Notes: generated by a model from the sequence alone, not told the origin. A stretch of 64,000 nt of DNA from Pyrrhoderma lamaoense (GCA_002794735.1 NBAZ01000004.1:806001-870000); one strand, 5' to 3'. Shown: positions 38,749 through 48,202, counted from the first letter of the stretch. Made by a program: numbers and translations.

Positions 38749-41291
38749 ATGTTGAGAATACCCCTTTCCGTTGTACTTCACCATACTACAACTCGACTTG
38801 TCTGCAAAGTTCAATTTCATCACTCAGTCAATATGACAAAGCGTGCTCTAACTGAAGAATTGTCTTCTGAGGACCATTCTAACAAAAAATCACGTCTTCA
38901 ATCAGATGGGCCCTTTGTTAAGGTGGCTACCGCGGAGAATGCAGCATCAGTGGACCACAATCCACCGTTCGATCAACTAATGAATGCCATGAATAATGGA
39001 CTTAGAAATGTAAGCAAAGGAGAGGCTATCGTATATTGGATGAGACTGGAAGATCTGCGAAGTAGGTCGCCTTTGCAATCTCATAATTAGGCTTCGTCTT
39101 ATCGAAGGTCTTTAGTTGAGGACAACCGTGCATTTCACGCCGCGTCAAAACAAGCAAAATCAGATGATATTCCTTTGATTGTACTTTTTGTAATCAGTCC
39201 TCAGGACTACAAGGCCCACGATAGAGGCCCAAGAAGGATTGATTTTATGCTTCGCAATTTAAAAGTACTAAAGGCATGTGTTGCCGTTCTGACTTTCTTT
39301 GATTTTATCTATGTACTAATACATAGCTTCGTCCTGTCCTGTAGAAACAACTTGACCAAATGCACATACCCTTGCACACGATTGTCGTTAAACCCAGGAA
39401 GATAATACCTGAACAAGTTATCAATATGTTGCAAAGCTGGAATTGTACTAGGCTTTACGCGAATATATCCTATGAAGTTGATGAGCTGCGTCGCGACATA
39501 GGGACTCACGACATAGGGAAGGCCAACAATATCAAGTGTGAGTTTATCCAAGACAAGCTAATCATAAATCCGGGAGTGTTGAAAACAAAAGAAGGAAAGG
39601 CATACACAGTAAGCTTCAACTAAATTGACACATCATATTTTGCTCAATACAGTAATTACTACATTCATTTTTGTAGGTATATTCCCCCTGGGAGCGGAAA
39701 TGGGTGGAAGTTCTAAACAAGAATTTAGATTGGATTGAAGAAGTGCCAAAACCATTACCCAACAATAATGCGATACACGACTCAAACGTCTTTTCTTCCT
39801 TGTTTGACTCTCATATACCTGATGCCGTGGAGGGGTTGGATTGCCCAGACAAAAAAGAAATGTCGAATTACTGGCCCGCAGGACATGACGTAGCAATGAA
39901 GGTGGATTAACACTGTTCGAAATCTTTATTAATTTGAGCTTACGCATATTTTTTATAGGTTTTAGACGCCTTTCTGTACACAAAAGCCAGACCAGATCAA
40001 ATCGGAGAAAACTCTCCAATATCTGAAAATGCAGAAATTTGTGACAAGGGGAGTCGAATAAAGCAGTATTCAGAAGGGAGAAATCATGCAGACATGAACA
40101 CAACCTCTCGCCTCAGGTATGTCAGTCGTCATATCTTGAAACCTTTAAGTACTAAGTTCCAATATATCTAGTCCTTATCTGGCCTCGGGTGTCCTTTCCG
40201 CAAGAGCATGTATTCGAGCCGTTATGGCACTTTCAAAACGCAAAAACGTGGAAGGAAGTAGGGATAACAGTACTGGAATGTGGATTCAGGAAATTGGTCA
40301 GTTATCAGTGTCCCACAGTCATCGAAGGAACATATGCTTATTCAAATACAGCTTGGAGGGACTTCTACAATCATGTCTTAGTCGCCTTTCCTAGAGGTAA
40401 GAGTTTTGGTAAATGAACAAGCAAGTGATTAATGAGCTATTCGTATGATACGTATAGTTTCTATGGGTAGACCTTATAATGAGAAATTCGCAGATGTCAA
40501 GTGGGAGAAAAACGATGATCATCTTCAAGCTTGGAAAGAGGGAAGAACTGGCGTTCCAATTATCGATGCTGTGCGTTCTTGTCCTTATCGGTTCCTCCTT
40601 TCTAACTCGATAATTATTTCTTATTCCTAGGCGATGAGACAACTCAATCAGTTTGGTAGGATTATCACCGGTCACGTCAACAGCTTTTTTTCGCTGATGT
40701 TACAAATCAAGGATGGATGCATAACAGATGTAGAATGATAGTTGCTATGTATCTCACAAAAGATTTACTGCTTGATTGGAGATTAGGGGAAAAAGTAATT
40801 ATTCATCGTCTTCCATACTTCAACGTTTGATACTCATTTCTATGCAGTACTTCATGGAACAACTTATCGACGGTGATCTTGCATCAAATAATGGTGGTTG
40901 GCAATGGAGTGCCAGCACGGGTACTGATCCCCAACCCTACTTCAGGATATTTAATCCCTATTCACAGAGTCAGAAGGTAGGATTGCCCCTCTTTTAACCT
41001 CTTTTAAAGAGGCTCGTGCAATTACATGTAAACATTGAGCAAAATTCAGGCTGATCCATCGGGAAACTATATAAGACATTATGTTCCAGAGCTTAGCAAA
41101 CTATCTGGTACAGGTATGTTCTTTCTGAATAGTTACTCTGCAGCATGTAGTAACCTCAACTACGCCTCGTAGCTATCCACCAACCTTCTGCCGAGAGTGT
41201 ATCAAAACACGGATATCAAAAGCCTCTCGTTGACCATAAAGCATCCAGAGAAAGAGCTCTCAGGAGGTATAAGAATCCTGGAGAGGAATAA
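38749..41291 (+). CDS. PHR1: Class I CPD photolyase
   Basis: Photolyase reverses UV-made cyclobutane pyrimidine dimers using light and FAD. The antenna-binding N-domain begins [24 protein letters not shown] and contains [34 protein letters not shown] and [12 protein letters not shown] follow. The FAD domain shows [77 protein letters not shown] and [40 protein letters not shown] and [10 protein letters not shown] complete the signature. The first ATG gives a basic leader without acidic residues ([17 protein letters not shown]), and a second in-frame ATG at 38833 starts [10 protein letters not shown]. One intron (39274-39344) uses GC instead of GT. TATA-like TATATAAAG lies about 25 bp upstream. 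The gene ends 79 bp before the transposon. Confidence 0.92.
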
Positions 41292-41363
41292 GAGAAGAGG
41301 TCCTTCGCTTTCTTCTTAGTAGGATTTTTCTTCATTGCGAAACTTATAGCAGCACGACATTGT

Positions 41364-41370
41364 AGATGTA
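41364..41370 (+). repeat. Target-site duplication, left copy
   Basis: AGATGTA immediately before the left inverted repeat; identical to 47904-47910. The site itself is internally repetitive (right flank AGATGTAGATGT), so a different duplication length cannot be fully excluded. Confidence 0.7.
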
Positions 41371-41431
41371 TGGGGAGGGGCAATCCCCTTAAGAGACGCG
41401 CGTAAGTTTTTTTAGTTGATTAGTCAGAAAT
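41371..41431 (+). repeat. Left terminal inverted repeat (61 bp)
   Basis: Pairs with 47843-47903. The outer 24 bases are identical in both ends and differences cluster at positions 25, 35-36 and 44-48. It contains an inner GGGGCAATCCCC near-palindrome and an ACGCGCGT. Confidence 0.9.
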
Positions 41432-41604
41432 TGTATTATATAAGCGTAATTATCGATAGTTCACTTTCCAACCTAATGTAATTTTACTTTTAAACATAAA
41501 ATAATTGAATCTAAGCCTCAAGACGCCGGAAATTAAGTTAAAATGAAAGATTTTAAGTTAGATAATAAGAATATAAGTTTATTAATAAGAGTTTTATATT
41601 ATAT

Positions 41605-41650
41605 AAGCGGGACTGCGGACAGTTCAATTGAACTGTCCGCAGTCCCGCTT
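41605..41650 (+). repeat. Palindrome module 1: perfect 46-bp palindrome plus T run
   Basis: Two perfect 23-bp arms meet at 41627/41628 (TTCAA|TTGAA) without a loop. The sequence before is TTATAT, with the palindrome starting AAGCGGGACTGCGG. It is followed by T9, GTC and a conserved tail with CTCCCCTGTGCC and GTGAACAC. The same layout occurs at 43522 and, inverted, at 47475. Confidence 0.95.
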
Positions 41651-41814
41651 TTTTTTTGTCAATTCATCTCCCCTGTGCCTGTGAACACTTCTAGGGCTGT
41701 TACGGGATTGGAGGTTTGAAGATTCGCGGATCATCGGCTAGGTCGGAGATCAAACACAAACTGAATATAGGAAGCTGCAAATCCTGCCTATTACGAACAA
41801 TAGCAAACTCAGCC

Positions 41815-42660
41815 ATGTCACACAGGGAAGTCCTCTCTCAAGATGAAGAAAGGCCTGCGGTGTTTGAACGACTACATGCGCAGCCAGCAGAGCCATTGCT
41901 GGATCAAGTCCGTGGTTGGATAGAATCACGACAAAGGTCAGAGACTAGGACCTTACCAAATCCTACAGGAGACGTAGGTGTTCGTATAGCAGTACATGAA
42001 GCAGAACGAACTAGCGAATCTCAAGTACACAGTCAGGTGGAACGAGTCCCTTGGTACCAGACCAGGGTAGGGTGTATTAATTGCAAGAAGACTTATTCGT
42101 TACAATCGGACCTCTACAGGATCACTTGGACAACTCTCTTCGAGATGGGAGTGGATGCTACCGAGTTTACAGTACAAGTACAGAAGTACTGGACAGACGA
42201 TTCTAATCGAGAATTCCCTCATTGGGAACAAGATGTTTGGACCTTTCACTACGTTACAATCTTGGAGATAAAAAGGAAGGAAAAGGTCTGGGGTCAAGTC
42301 AGGATTGTTGTCTTAACGAATATGGAGCATACTGGACACCAGCACGAGGAACAGTGCAGCAGTAGTGTGGTTTACTATCAAGTGGTACCACGGGATCCCC
42401 CAGAATGGGGAATACTCTTACTCCGTCAGCTACCAAGGAAAGTCTACGATCATCTCAAGTTAATTGATGTGCCTGGATACATACGATGGGGGTATCATCA
42501 ATACTTCGAGGCAGAACAGCGTGTGGCCTGTTGGGTCGGTACGGATCATACAGGGTCTTTGTGGAGCGAACGCACAACACGCTTTAGCCACAATTGGGGC
42601 TATCTAGGGTTCAGGGCAGTGGACCCTAACTCAGGGACAGGAGATTGGGAATCTCTCTAG
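41815..42660 (+). CDS. Unknown 281-aa transposon-borne protein
   Basis: The frame is open from 41716, but the first ATG is at 41815 (MSHREVLSQDEERPAVFERL). The protein has a Glu/Arg/Gln-rich N-terminal third, then a Trp-, Tyr- and His-rich, ordered-looking remainder. A CxxC occurs in RVGCINCKKTYSLQ, and HTGHQHEEQC could join it in binding metal. The end reads DPNSGTGDWESL. No intron was found, unlike almost every other gene here. I do not recognise the family. It sits alone between palindrome modules 1 and 2, which have the same orientation, and it faces the transposase gene. It could be an accessory transposition protein, a captured passenger gene, or part of a nested element. Function is unknown. 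Confidence 0.6.
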   Translation: MSHREVLSQDEERPAVFERLHAQPAEPLLDQVRGWIESRQRSETRTLPNPTGDVGVRIAVHEAERTSESQVHSQVERVPWYQTRVGCINCKKTYSLQSDLYRITWTTLFEMGVDATEFTVQVQKYWTDDSNREFPHWEQDVWTFHYVTILEIKRKEKVWGQVRIVVLTNMEHTGHQHEEQCSSSVVYYQVVPRDPPEWGILLLRQLPRKVYDHLKLIDVPGYIRWGYHQYFEAEQRVACWVGTDHTGSLWSERTTRFSHNWGYLGFRAVDPNSGTGDWESL

Positions 42661-43521
42661 ATCAGATCTAAGGGTCTCAGGGTCTCAGGGTCTCAGGGAG
42701 TAATGCGATCGTACGGACAAGTGGAGCAGGGACGATAAGGGTTTAGACATGTGTGGGATACACAGGGTCTTCAGGGACTTGTGGAGCAAGTGCCCTTAAG
42801 GTTATGGTTAGGATAAAGGAATACCCATGGTATAATGGGTGTTGATGAAGGCTATAAAAGCAGGACTTTTGGACATCGTAGAGTAGATTGTTCAGACTCA
42901 CTTATAGCCGTAAAACGGTAATAAGACATCAACTACACTTAAAGTACAATACCTGCGCTCAGTCAAGATTGTCGTTAGCTGGCAAAGGTGTTGCTTTGAG
43001 GGTATCTGTATTGTGGTAGAACATCTAGCTTTCTCTAACATCGTTACTTGTTCTCTATCACTGTACAGTGAGGAGACTACTTCTACACTCTCCAAGAAGG
43101 ACCACGTTATCGTACTACGAGTTATTGCATCGGCATTGTTTAGGTTGAATCAATACCTTGGTCGACACCTCGCGTGATTACCTCTTTGTCACAATCGACT
43201 TGTAGTGTCCTCGGCACTTGGCACGACGACTTCGAGACCCCCTACCTTGAAGAAGCACCAACTGCTCGTTAGCTTTAACCGGACTAGGTGTCTATTTAGT
43301 CTGATCAACTACTCAGCACACTGCTAGCCCACCCCTTTTTGGCGAAAGGATTAGAGTTGCTTTATCTGGGTTATCGAACCTCTATTACTAAGGGTTGCAG
43401 ATCGCGCTGATCCCTTAGTTTTAAGGAAACCGTAACAAGGGCACAAGGGTATGTTATAATGAATAAAATTAAGTTAAAAAGTAAGAAAATGACTTTAAAA
43501 AATAAGATATTTATGTTATAT
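42661..43521. other. Gene-poor stretch inside the transposon
   Basis: Follows the 281-aa gene. It begins with a short tandem repeat at 42671-42698 (unit GGGTCTCA, about three and a half copies). The rest is of mixed composition with an inverted pair CTAAGGG...CCCTTAG near 43388-43419, and it becomes strongly AT-rich from about 43455, where TTAAGTTAAAA recurs. No coding region is supported. Confidence 0.5.
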
Positions 43522-43567
43522 AAGCGAAGCTGCGGACAGTCTGATCAGACTGTCCGCAGCTTCGCTT
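43522..43567 (+). repeat. Palindrome module 2: perfect 46-bp palindrome plus T run
   Basis: Two perfect 23-bp arms meet at 43544/43545 (CTGA|TCAG). It is preceded by GTTATAT and begins AAGCGAAGCTGCGGACAG. It is followed by T9, GTC and a strong second stem-loop with 12-bp arms (CACCCGACTGCC ... GGCAGTCGGGTG, about 43588-43624). Same orientation as module 1. Confidence 0.95.
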
Positions 43568-43778
43568 TTTTTTTGTCCACCTCGACACCCGACTGCCGTA
43601 AACGACTCCAGGGCAGTCGGGTGTCTATTATAATCTTAAATTCATCTAAAAATATTTGTAAATCGAAGAGCTAGTCTATTTGGATGAAATATAAGGGAAA
43701 AAGGTACATAAATTCTATTTTATATGCATATAGTATGAAATAATGTTAAAAAGTAACCAAAATCTTCTAAAAAATACA

Positions 43779-46700
43779 TCAAAATAAATTATTTCTAGTC
43801 TTATATCTATCTAAGGTCGAGGCTAAGGACTCTAGAAGCTGAGCCTTGTTCATAAGGCCATGGGGAGGGACCTCTGGATCCTCGAGAGCTAGTCGATCGA
43901 GCTGCTCTCTGAGACGAACGTTAGACAAGCCCCGAAGCGTATCATATTCAAGAATTAGAGTCGTTTCTTTGGTACGTTGTAATTTTTCTTCTTTTCTTCT
44001 AGCCCGGGTTTCTAACTTTAACCTTTTAATTTCAACTTGCTTCTCCAGATCCTGAATCACCGCCGCTTGACGTTTCCTGTCAATGCCGGCAGCGTCTCGC
44101 GCGCATGCGACCCTCCGGAGGTGGCTTTGAGCTTCAATAGAGGTAAGTACCCCATCCATAAAATTTTGAGTATTATTATAATGATGTTTATTTAGTGAAT
44201 TAAAATACTCGTTAGTGACCCTTGGGGTGGCTCTGACAGAGAGCCGGTACCTCCCAAGGGCCCCCTCGTTGGCATCGTTAGTGGTAGGGACCCAGGCGGC
44301 CCTTTTTTGGTCCTCGGTAAGTCTTGATAATGGCCCTTCTTCTTCAAACTCTGACATAAACCTCTCGAATGTAGTTAGAGCCCCCTTCAAAAAAGCTACG
44401 AGAAGCTCCTCTAGGTGATCCGACGTCCTCGCGAACTCCTGGACTAGAGCTACGGCCCCGGGGTGTTGCCAAGTAGACCCAGTGTCTAAAAAAATGGATT
44501 ATTTGTGAGTAATTATATTTATTTGAATCAAAAATAAGAAATATGATATAAGTACATGTATATACATATGTTCAACATATGTATATACATGTACTCATAC
44601 AGTCGACTGATATAATTAATATTTCAGACTCACCTCCACATAAAATGGCCTCCGAGGGGCACGAGGACTCCGAAAGAAGAAGAAAAGGCCTCTCGATCAA
44701 TATCGAGAGGTGCCCTTTGACTTTCAAGAAGAACGGCCCAAGATCGAGGCCGTTCTGAGTTTCAAGGCCCTCGCCCCGGACCGTACGGATGAAAGGAAAC
44801 GAGACGGCCTCGTAGTACAAGACGAAGACCGCCATCTCAGATACTGTGCTGGGATCTTGGAGGCCCTTCAAGACATTCGCCTCCATGTTATTAAGTGTGT
44901 GGTTCGACTTGAGATCTCTTGCAAAGTTCATTATACTGATAAATAGACCTCTATCTTTGAAGACAACACAAGCGGCTTCAAGAAGGGATGCATACCGGGT
45001 GTTCGACACCTCGGGGAAAGGTGTCGAACACCCGGTATGCACCTTCATATACCAATTATAGGTATTATGAAGGCCCTTCTTGTCGTCCTTGTTATTGAAT
45101 AGAGCCCCCATCAAGCTTAAAAGCTTAGCGGCCCCCCCGATAGAGACGTCCCGAGCCCTAGAAGAGGCTATAGTCTCTGGATCTACCCCAGCCGTAGCCA
45201 ATTCGATGACTATGGCGTTTTCTTTGTTGGCTAGGGGTACCAGTGAGTCTTCTTTAGTTTTCCAGACCTCTTGCATAGCTAAGTTTCCTCCTTTTACAGC
45301 ATTTAGGTCCTTATGCATACAGCAGCCAACCCAGACAAATAGGGAGTCCCTCCCCCTTTCCTCATCGGTAAGCAGAGCCATAGCCTCTTCAGCAAACAAA
45401 CAGAACAGCCAGTCAGACCATTTATCAGCAGATTCTTCTTCATCTTCTTCAGAATTCGAGACGAGACCCTCGCGCTCTCTAAGATACGTAGCCATACGTT
45501 CGGCTCGTAGTTCTGCTTGTTCCTCAGGGGTCTTAGAGTAAAAAAAACGAGCTCCGTAGGCCCGAGGTAAGTTCTCTTCTTTCCATTTCTGTAGTATTCT
45601 ATATTTTGACTTTTGATCTTCAGTGTGGTCGCTATGGAGCCCCAAGAACTTGATAGGAACAGAAAACACATTAAAACACTCCCCAGAACCAAGATTTGAG
45701 GACACCGGGCTTGATTTAAAGGTACTTATAACATTTTCAAGTCTACTTCTTATTTCTTGAGCTTGAGTCGCTGACTTATGATTTGCAGTTAGATTTACCC
45801 CGAGCATTCGAACTCTAGGCTTAATCTCGGAGGGGTCGTTTTGAAGGTAAGAGTCCGGGGCACGCAAATTTAAATGTAAGGATTCATAATTTTGATTTTT
45901 ATTACTAGTACCATCGCCTCCGATGGTAAAGCCTTTAAAGTAAGTTAAAAAGTTAAAATTCTATCTCTATTTAGGTTGTATGTTCTCTATCTTACCGGCA
46001 GCCTGGTTTATCTCATAACCAGCTTGTACGTCTGCCGCCACCCCCCCCTCTAATATCACCCTTCTAACCGTCCGAGAACTAACTTCTTTTAGTTCTCGGA
46101 CACCTCTAGGACTCGTTACCCACTGCGACACGTAGCCTAGGATGCAATGAAGAACTCGGCCGGCCTTTCGAGACGGGCATCCAAGTTGAACCACTATCCG
46201 TAAAAGGGATTGGAACCCGGGGGTATAGACTCCCTTTTGAGACAGATTGAGCATCTTATTTGCTCTCTGTACGGCTGTTCGGTACGTATTTACCCTTTCT
46301 TGAGACTTATAGAATAGATCATAATTCCTCTTAGCCTTCTTACGGGAGCGGCCCAGCTTAGACTTCAAGACCTCGTTTCTAGAAGATAAACCAGAGAGCT
46401 TCGTCCGGGAAGCTTCAAAATCTTTCTCAAGCTTCAAGTAGGATTCGCAAGACGAAGCCAAAGCTCTTTTCGTGAGCTCCAGAAGCTTCTGATCCTTAGA
46501 GAGGGATGCCCGTGTTTGGGCTAGCGTGTCGTATGTCTGGGTGAGTTCTTCTTTCTTTCTTTCTAATTCTTTGTTTAACATCTTCATATCTTTCTTTAAG
46601 TTATTGTTGACGGCCTCAAGGTCCTTGGTCCTCCCTTTAAACCAGAAGAGGGACTTCCTCTTGTTGTCCTTAAGAAGAAGCAGACCCTGGACACGAGCAC

Positions 46701-47112
46701 GAGCATCTCGAAGGTCTCGCTCGTAGGCCTCCCCTAGAACGGCCAGTTCTTCTTCAAGCTCTCTAGCCTCTAGATCTAGAACACCAGCTTCCTCTTCAAG
46801 ACGGAGATTCTCTTCTTCAAGTTCAGCAAGTCCTCTAAGCGAGTCCTCAAGCAGCTCTATTCTTGCCCGAATACTAGAATTCTGGGCTTCGAGTTCTTCT
46901 TTTTCTCGCCTCAGAGACTCAAACCCAGCCGACCTTGCTCTAGTAAAGTAGCCCGAGGTCCCAGAGCCAGAGCTACTAGCTGTAGAGCGAGATGCTGTTG
47001 CTATTGCTGTTGCTGTTATTGCTGCTGCTGCTGCTGCCTGTTTTGCTAGCTCTCGTCGTTCTTTCAGTCGTTTTAATTTACTTTTACTTGCATTTGTTAG
47101 ATATGAAGGCAT
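43779..47112 (-). CDS. Transposase-like protein with N-terminal coiled coil (three exons, 1040 aa)
   Basis: Exons are 47112-45996, 45932-44634 and 44485-43779; both introns (63 and 148 nt) are GT/AG and the total of 3123 nt is an exact number of codons. The N-terminus is Lys/Ala-rich (MPSYLTNASKSKLKRLKERR), followed by a long coiled coil (about residues 70-300) and a helical DNA-binding-like part (SRTVRRVILEGGVAA). The core shows TIGGDGTSNKNQNYES (Asp379), FVWVGCCMHKDLNAVKGGN (Asp581), NNKDDKKG, SNTRYAS, NNMEANVLKGLQDPST and PTTNDANEGALGRYR (Glu879). The D-D-E spacing suits an RNase H-fold transposase, which is inference. The C-terminus is basic and coiled, ending TRNNLF. Intron 2 holds a 45-bp palindrome and exon 2 contains a 53-bp inverted repeat. 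The frame is fully open. Confidence 0.75.
44551..44595. repeat. 45-bp palindrome in transposase intron 2
   Basis: Two perfect 22-bp arms surround a single C at 44573. The arms are AT-rich (AGTACATGTATATACATATG outward to centre). It lies wholly inside the 148-nt intron 44486-44633 and would fold most of that intron into a hairpin. Confidence 0.92.
44989..45041. repeat. Inverted repeat inside transposase coding sequence
   Basis: Perfect 23-bp arms (44989-45011 and 45019-45041) flank a 7-base loop. Both arms are coding: one encodes HTGCSTP and the other VSNTRYA in the transposase frame. SNTRY looks like the conserved half. Confidence 0.92.
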
Positions 47113-47195
47113 TTTTAAGATAATATAGCTTAAAATTAAGTTAAAAAACTTGTTTTTTTGACATGAAAAGGTATGTTTTTCTATTTTTAAACTAA

Positions 47196-47260
47196 TGACA
47201 TTTCAAATGTCATTTATGACGCGTTACGATTAACGCGTTATTGTCACGTATAACCGTGAC
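47196..47260. promoter_or_regulatory. Cluster of short palindromes upstream of the transposase start
   Basis: Within 65 bp lie TGACATTTcAAATGTCA (47196-47212), GCGTTA...TAACGC (47221-47236) overlapping the perfect TAACGCGTTA (47231-47240), and GTCACG...CGTGAC (47243-47260). They sit 85-150 bp before the transposase ATG. Binding sites for the transposase or for a regulator are possible; no function is shown. Confidence 0.5.
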
Positions 47261-47430
47261 GATAAGATTATCATAATTTCTAACAAATATAACAAAAATT
47301 AACTCAATAATTTAGATTTCTTATTTTTTAAGTTATATTCTTATTTTTTAAACTTATTTTTTGTCATTTTAACTTATTCTTGTGCCCAAGAGTTATTCAC
47401 GGGCACTGGGGAGTGAAAATGACAAAAAAA

Positions 47431-47475
47431 AAGCGGGGCTGCGGTCAGTTGGATCAACTGACCGCAGCCCCGCTT
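47431..47475 (-). repeat. Palindrome module 3 (inverted): 45-bp near-perfect palindrome plus T run
   Basis: Two 21-bp arms flank a 3-base centre (GAT on the plus strand). Read on the minus strand it is preceded by TTATAT, begins AAGCGGGGCTGCGGTCAG and is followed by T9, GTC, CTCCCCAGTGCCCGTGAA and GGGCAC. It is therefore the same module as 1 and 2 in opposite orientation. Confidence 0.94.
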
Positions 47476-47842
47476 ATATAATTCAGATTTCTTATTTTTC
47501 ACAGAAACTTAAATCATCAACTTAAATTTTAAAACTTAATCTTATGCCTTTTAACTTTTAGCTTAAAAACTCTAAATATAAATCTTGAAATCTGTTATCT
47601 TAGATTTTTAATTTCTTGAGTATTTCTTGAGTTATTTCACTTTTAAAACTTAAATTCTTGATAACTTTCTTTAAACTCAAAAATTCGAAAATCCGGCTTA
47701 ACAGTTTTCTAGATTTTCTTCTTTGGATCACACAGTAATTTTTTTGTTATTTTAGAGAATTTATTGAAGGGGCCATCGCGGCTCGAAAATGTAGGTGTAT
47801 TTCACTATTTACTTGTCGTCACTATTTATAATTTTACATAGC

Positions 47843-47903
47843 ATTTCTGACTAATAACAAAAAAAAATCTACGCGCGTTTCTTAAGGGGATTGCCCCTCC
47901 CCA
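47843..47903 (-). repeat. Right terminal inverted repeat (61 bp)
   Basis: Reverse complement begins TGGGGAGGGGCAATCCCCTT and matches the left end at 54 of 61 positions. About 420 bp separate it from palindrome module 3. Confidence 0.9.
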
Positions 47904-47910
47904 AGATGTA
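47904..47910 (+). repeat. Target-site duplication, right copy
   Basis: AGATGTA directly after the right inverted repeat, identical to 41364-41370. Confidence 0.7.
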
Positions 47911-48202
47911 GATGTGCATTATACTTGTTCTCGGCCGATTTGGCGCCTTTCCTAGTTACATAATTAGGATTTTTTTAAATATACATGTATAACTTTTTAT
48001 AAGTTTCTTACTCTATTCACATGCGTACATCGGTTCTGGTAGAGTACAACATCGTGACACCGATATTATTACTGTTATATATGTAATAACGCATGTGCAA
48101 GACTTGTAAAGAAACACAAACAAACAACGGATGTGCGGCGCGCTACCTGCTCACTGACTATATGTACTATGCCAAGTAAACCTTTCTCTATCTGTGTATA
48201 TC

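Larger units (their letters stand above)
41371..47903. mobile_element. 6533-bp DNA transposon with inverted termini and internal long palindromes
   Basis: Bounded by 61-bp terminal inverted repeats beginning TGGGGAGGGGCAATCCCCTT (54 of 61 positions match without a gap) and flanked by the 7-bp direct repeat AGATGTA. Inside are a three-exon transposase-like gene on the minus strand (43779-47112), an intronless gene on the plus strand (41815-42660) and three copies of a palindrome module (41605-41650, 43522-43567, 47431-47475 inverted). Two further long inverted repeats lie in the transposase gene. AT-rich subterminal stretches repeat the motif TTAAGTTAAAA. All reading frames are open and the duplication is perfect, which suggests a recent insertion. 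The transposase resembles proteins I recall as highly repeated and mostly unnamed in mushroom genomes; placement in the Kyakuja-Dileera-Zisupton group is possible but unproven. Confidence 0.85.

Noticed and set aside
41605..41660. Palindrome plus T9 as a bacterial-type terminator
   Set aside because: The genome is eukaryotic, and the unit is repeated in both orientations within a transposon rather than placed after genes.
42671..42698. CRISPR-like or satellite repeat (GGGTCTCA units)
   Set aside because: Only about three and a half units of 8 bp with no spacers; a simple tandem repeat.
43330..43440. tRNA-like B-box (GGTTCGATAACC on the minus strand)
   Set aside because: No matching A-box at the right distance and no cloverleaf or 7-bp acceptor stem could be built.
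41600..43640. Separate nested transposon bounded by modules 1 and 2
   Set aside because: The two modules are direct, not inverted, repeats, module 3 also belongs to the set, and no target duplication was found around them.
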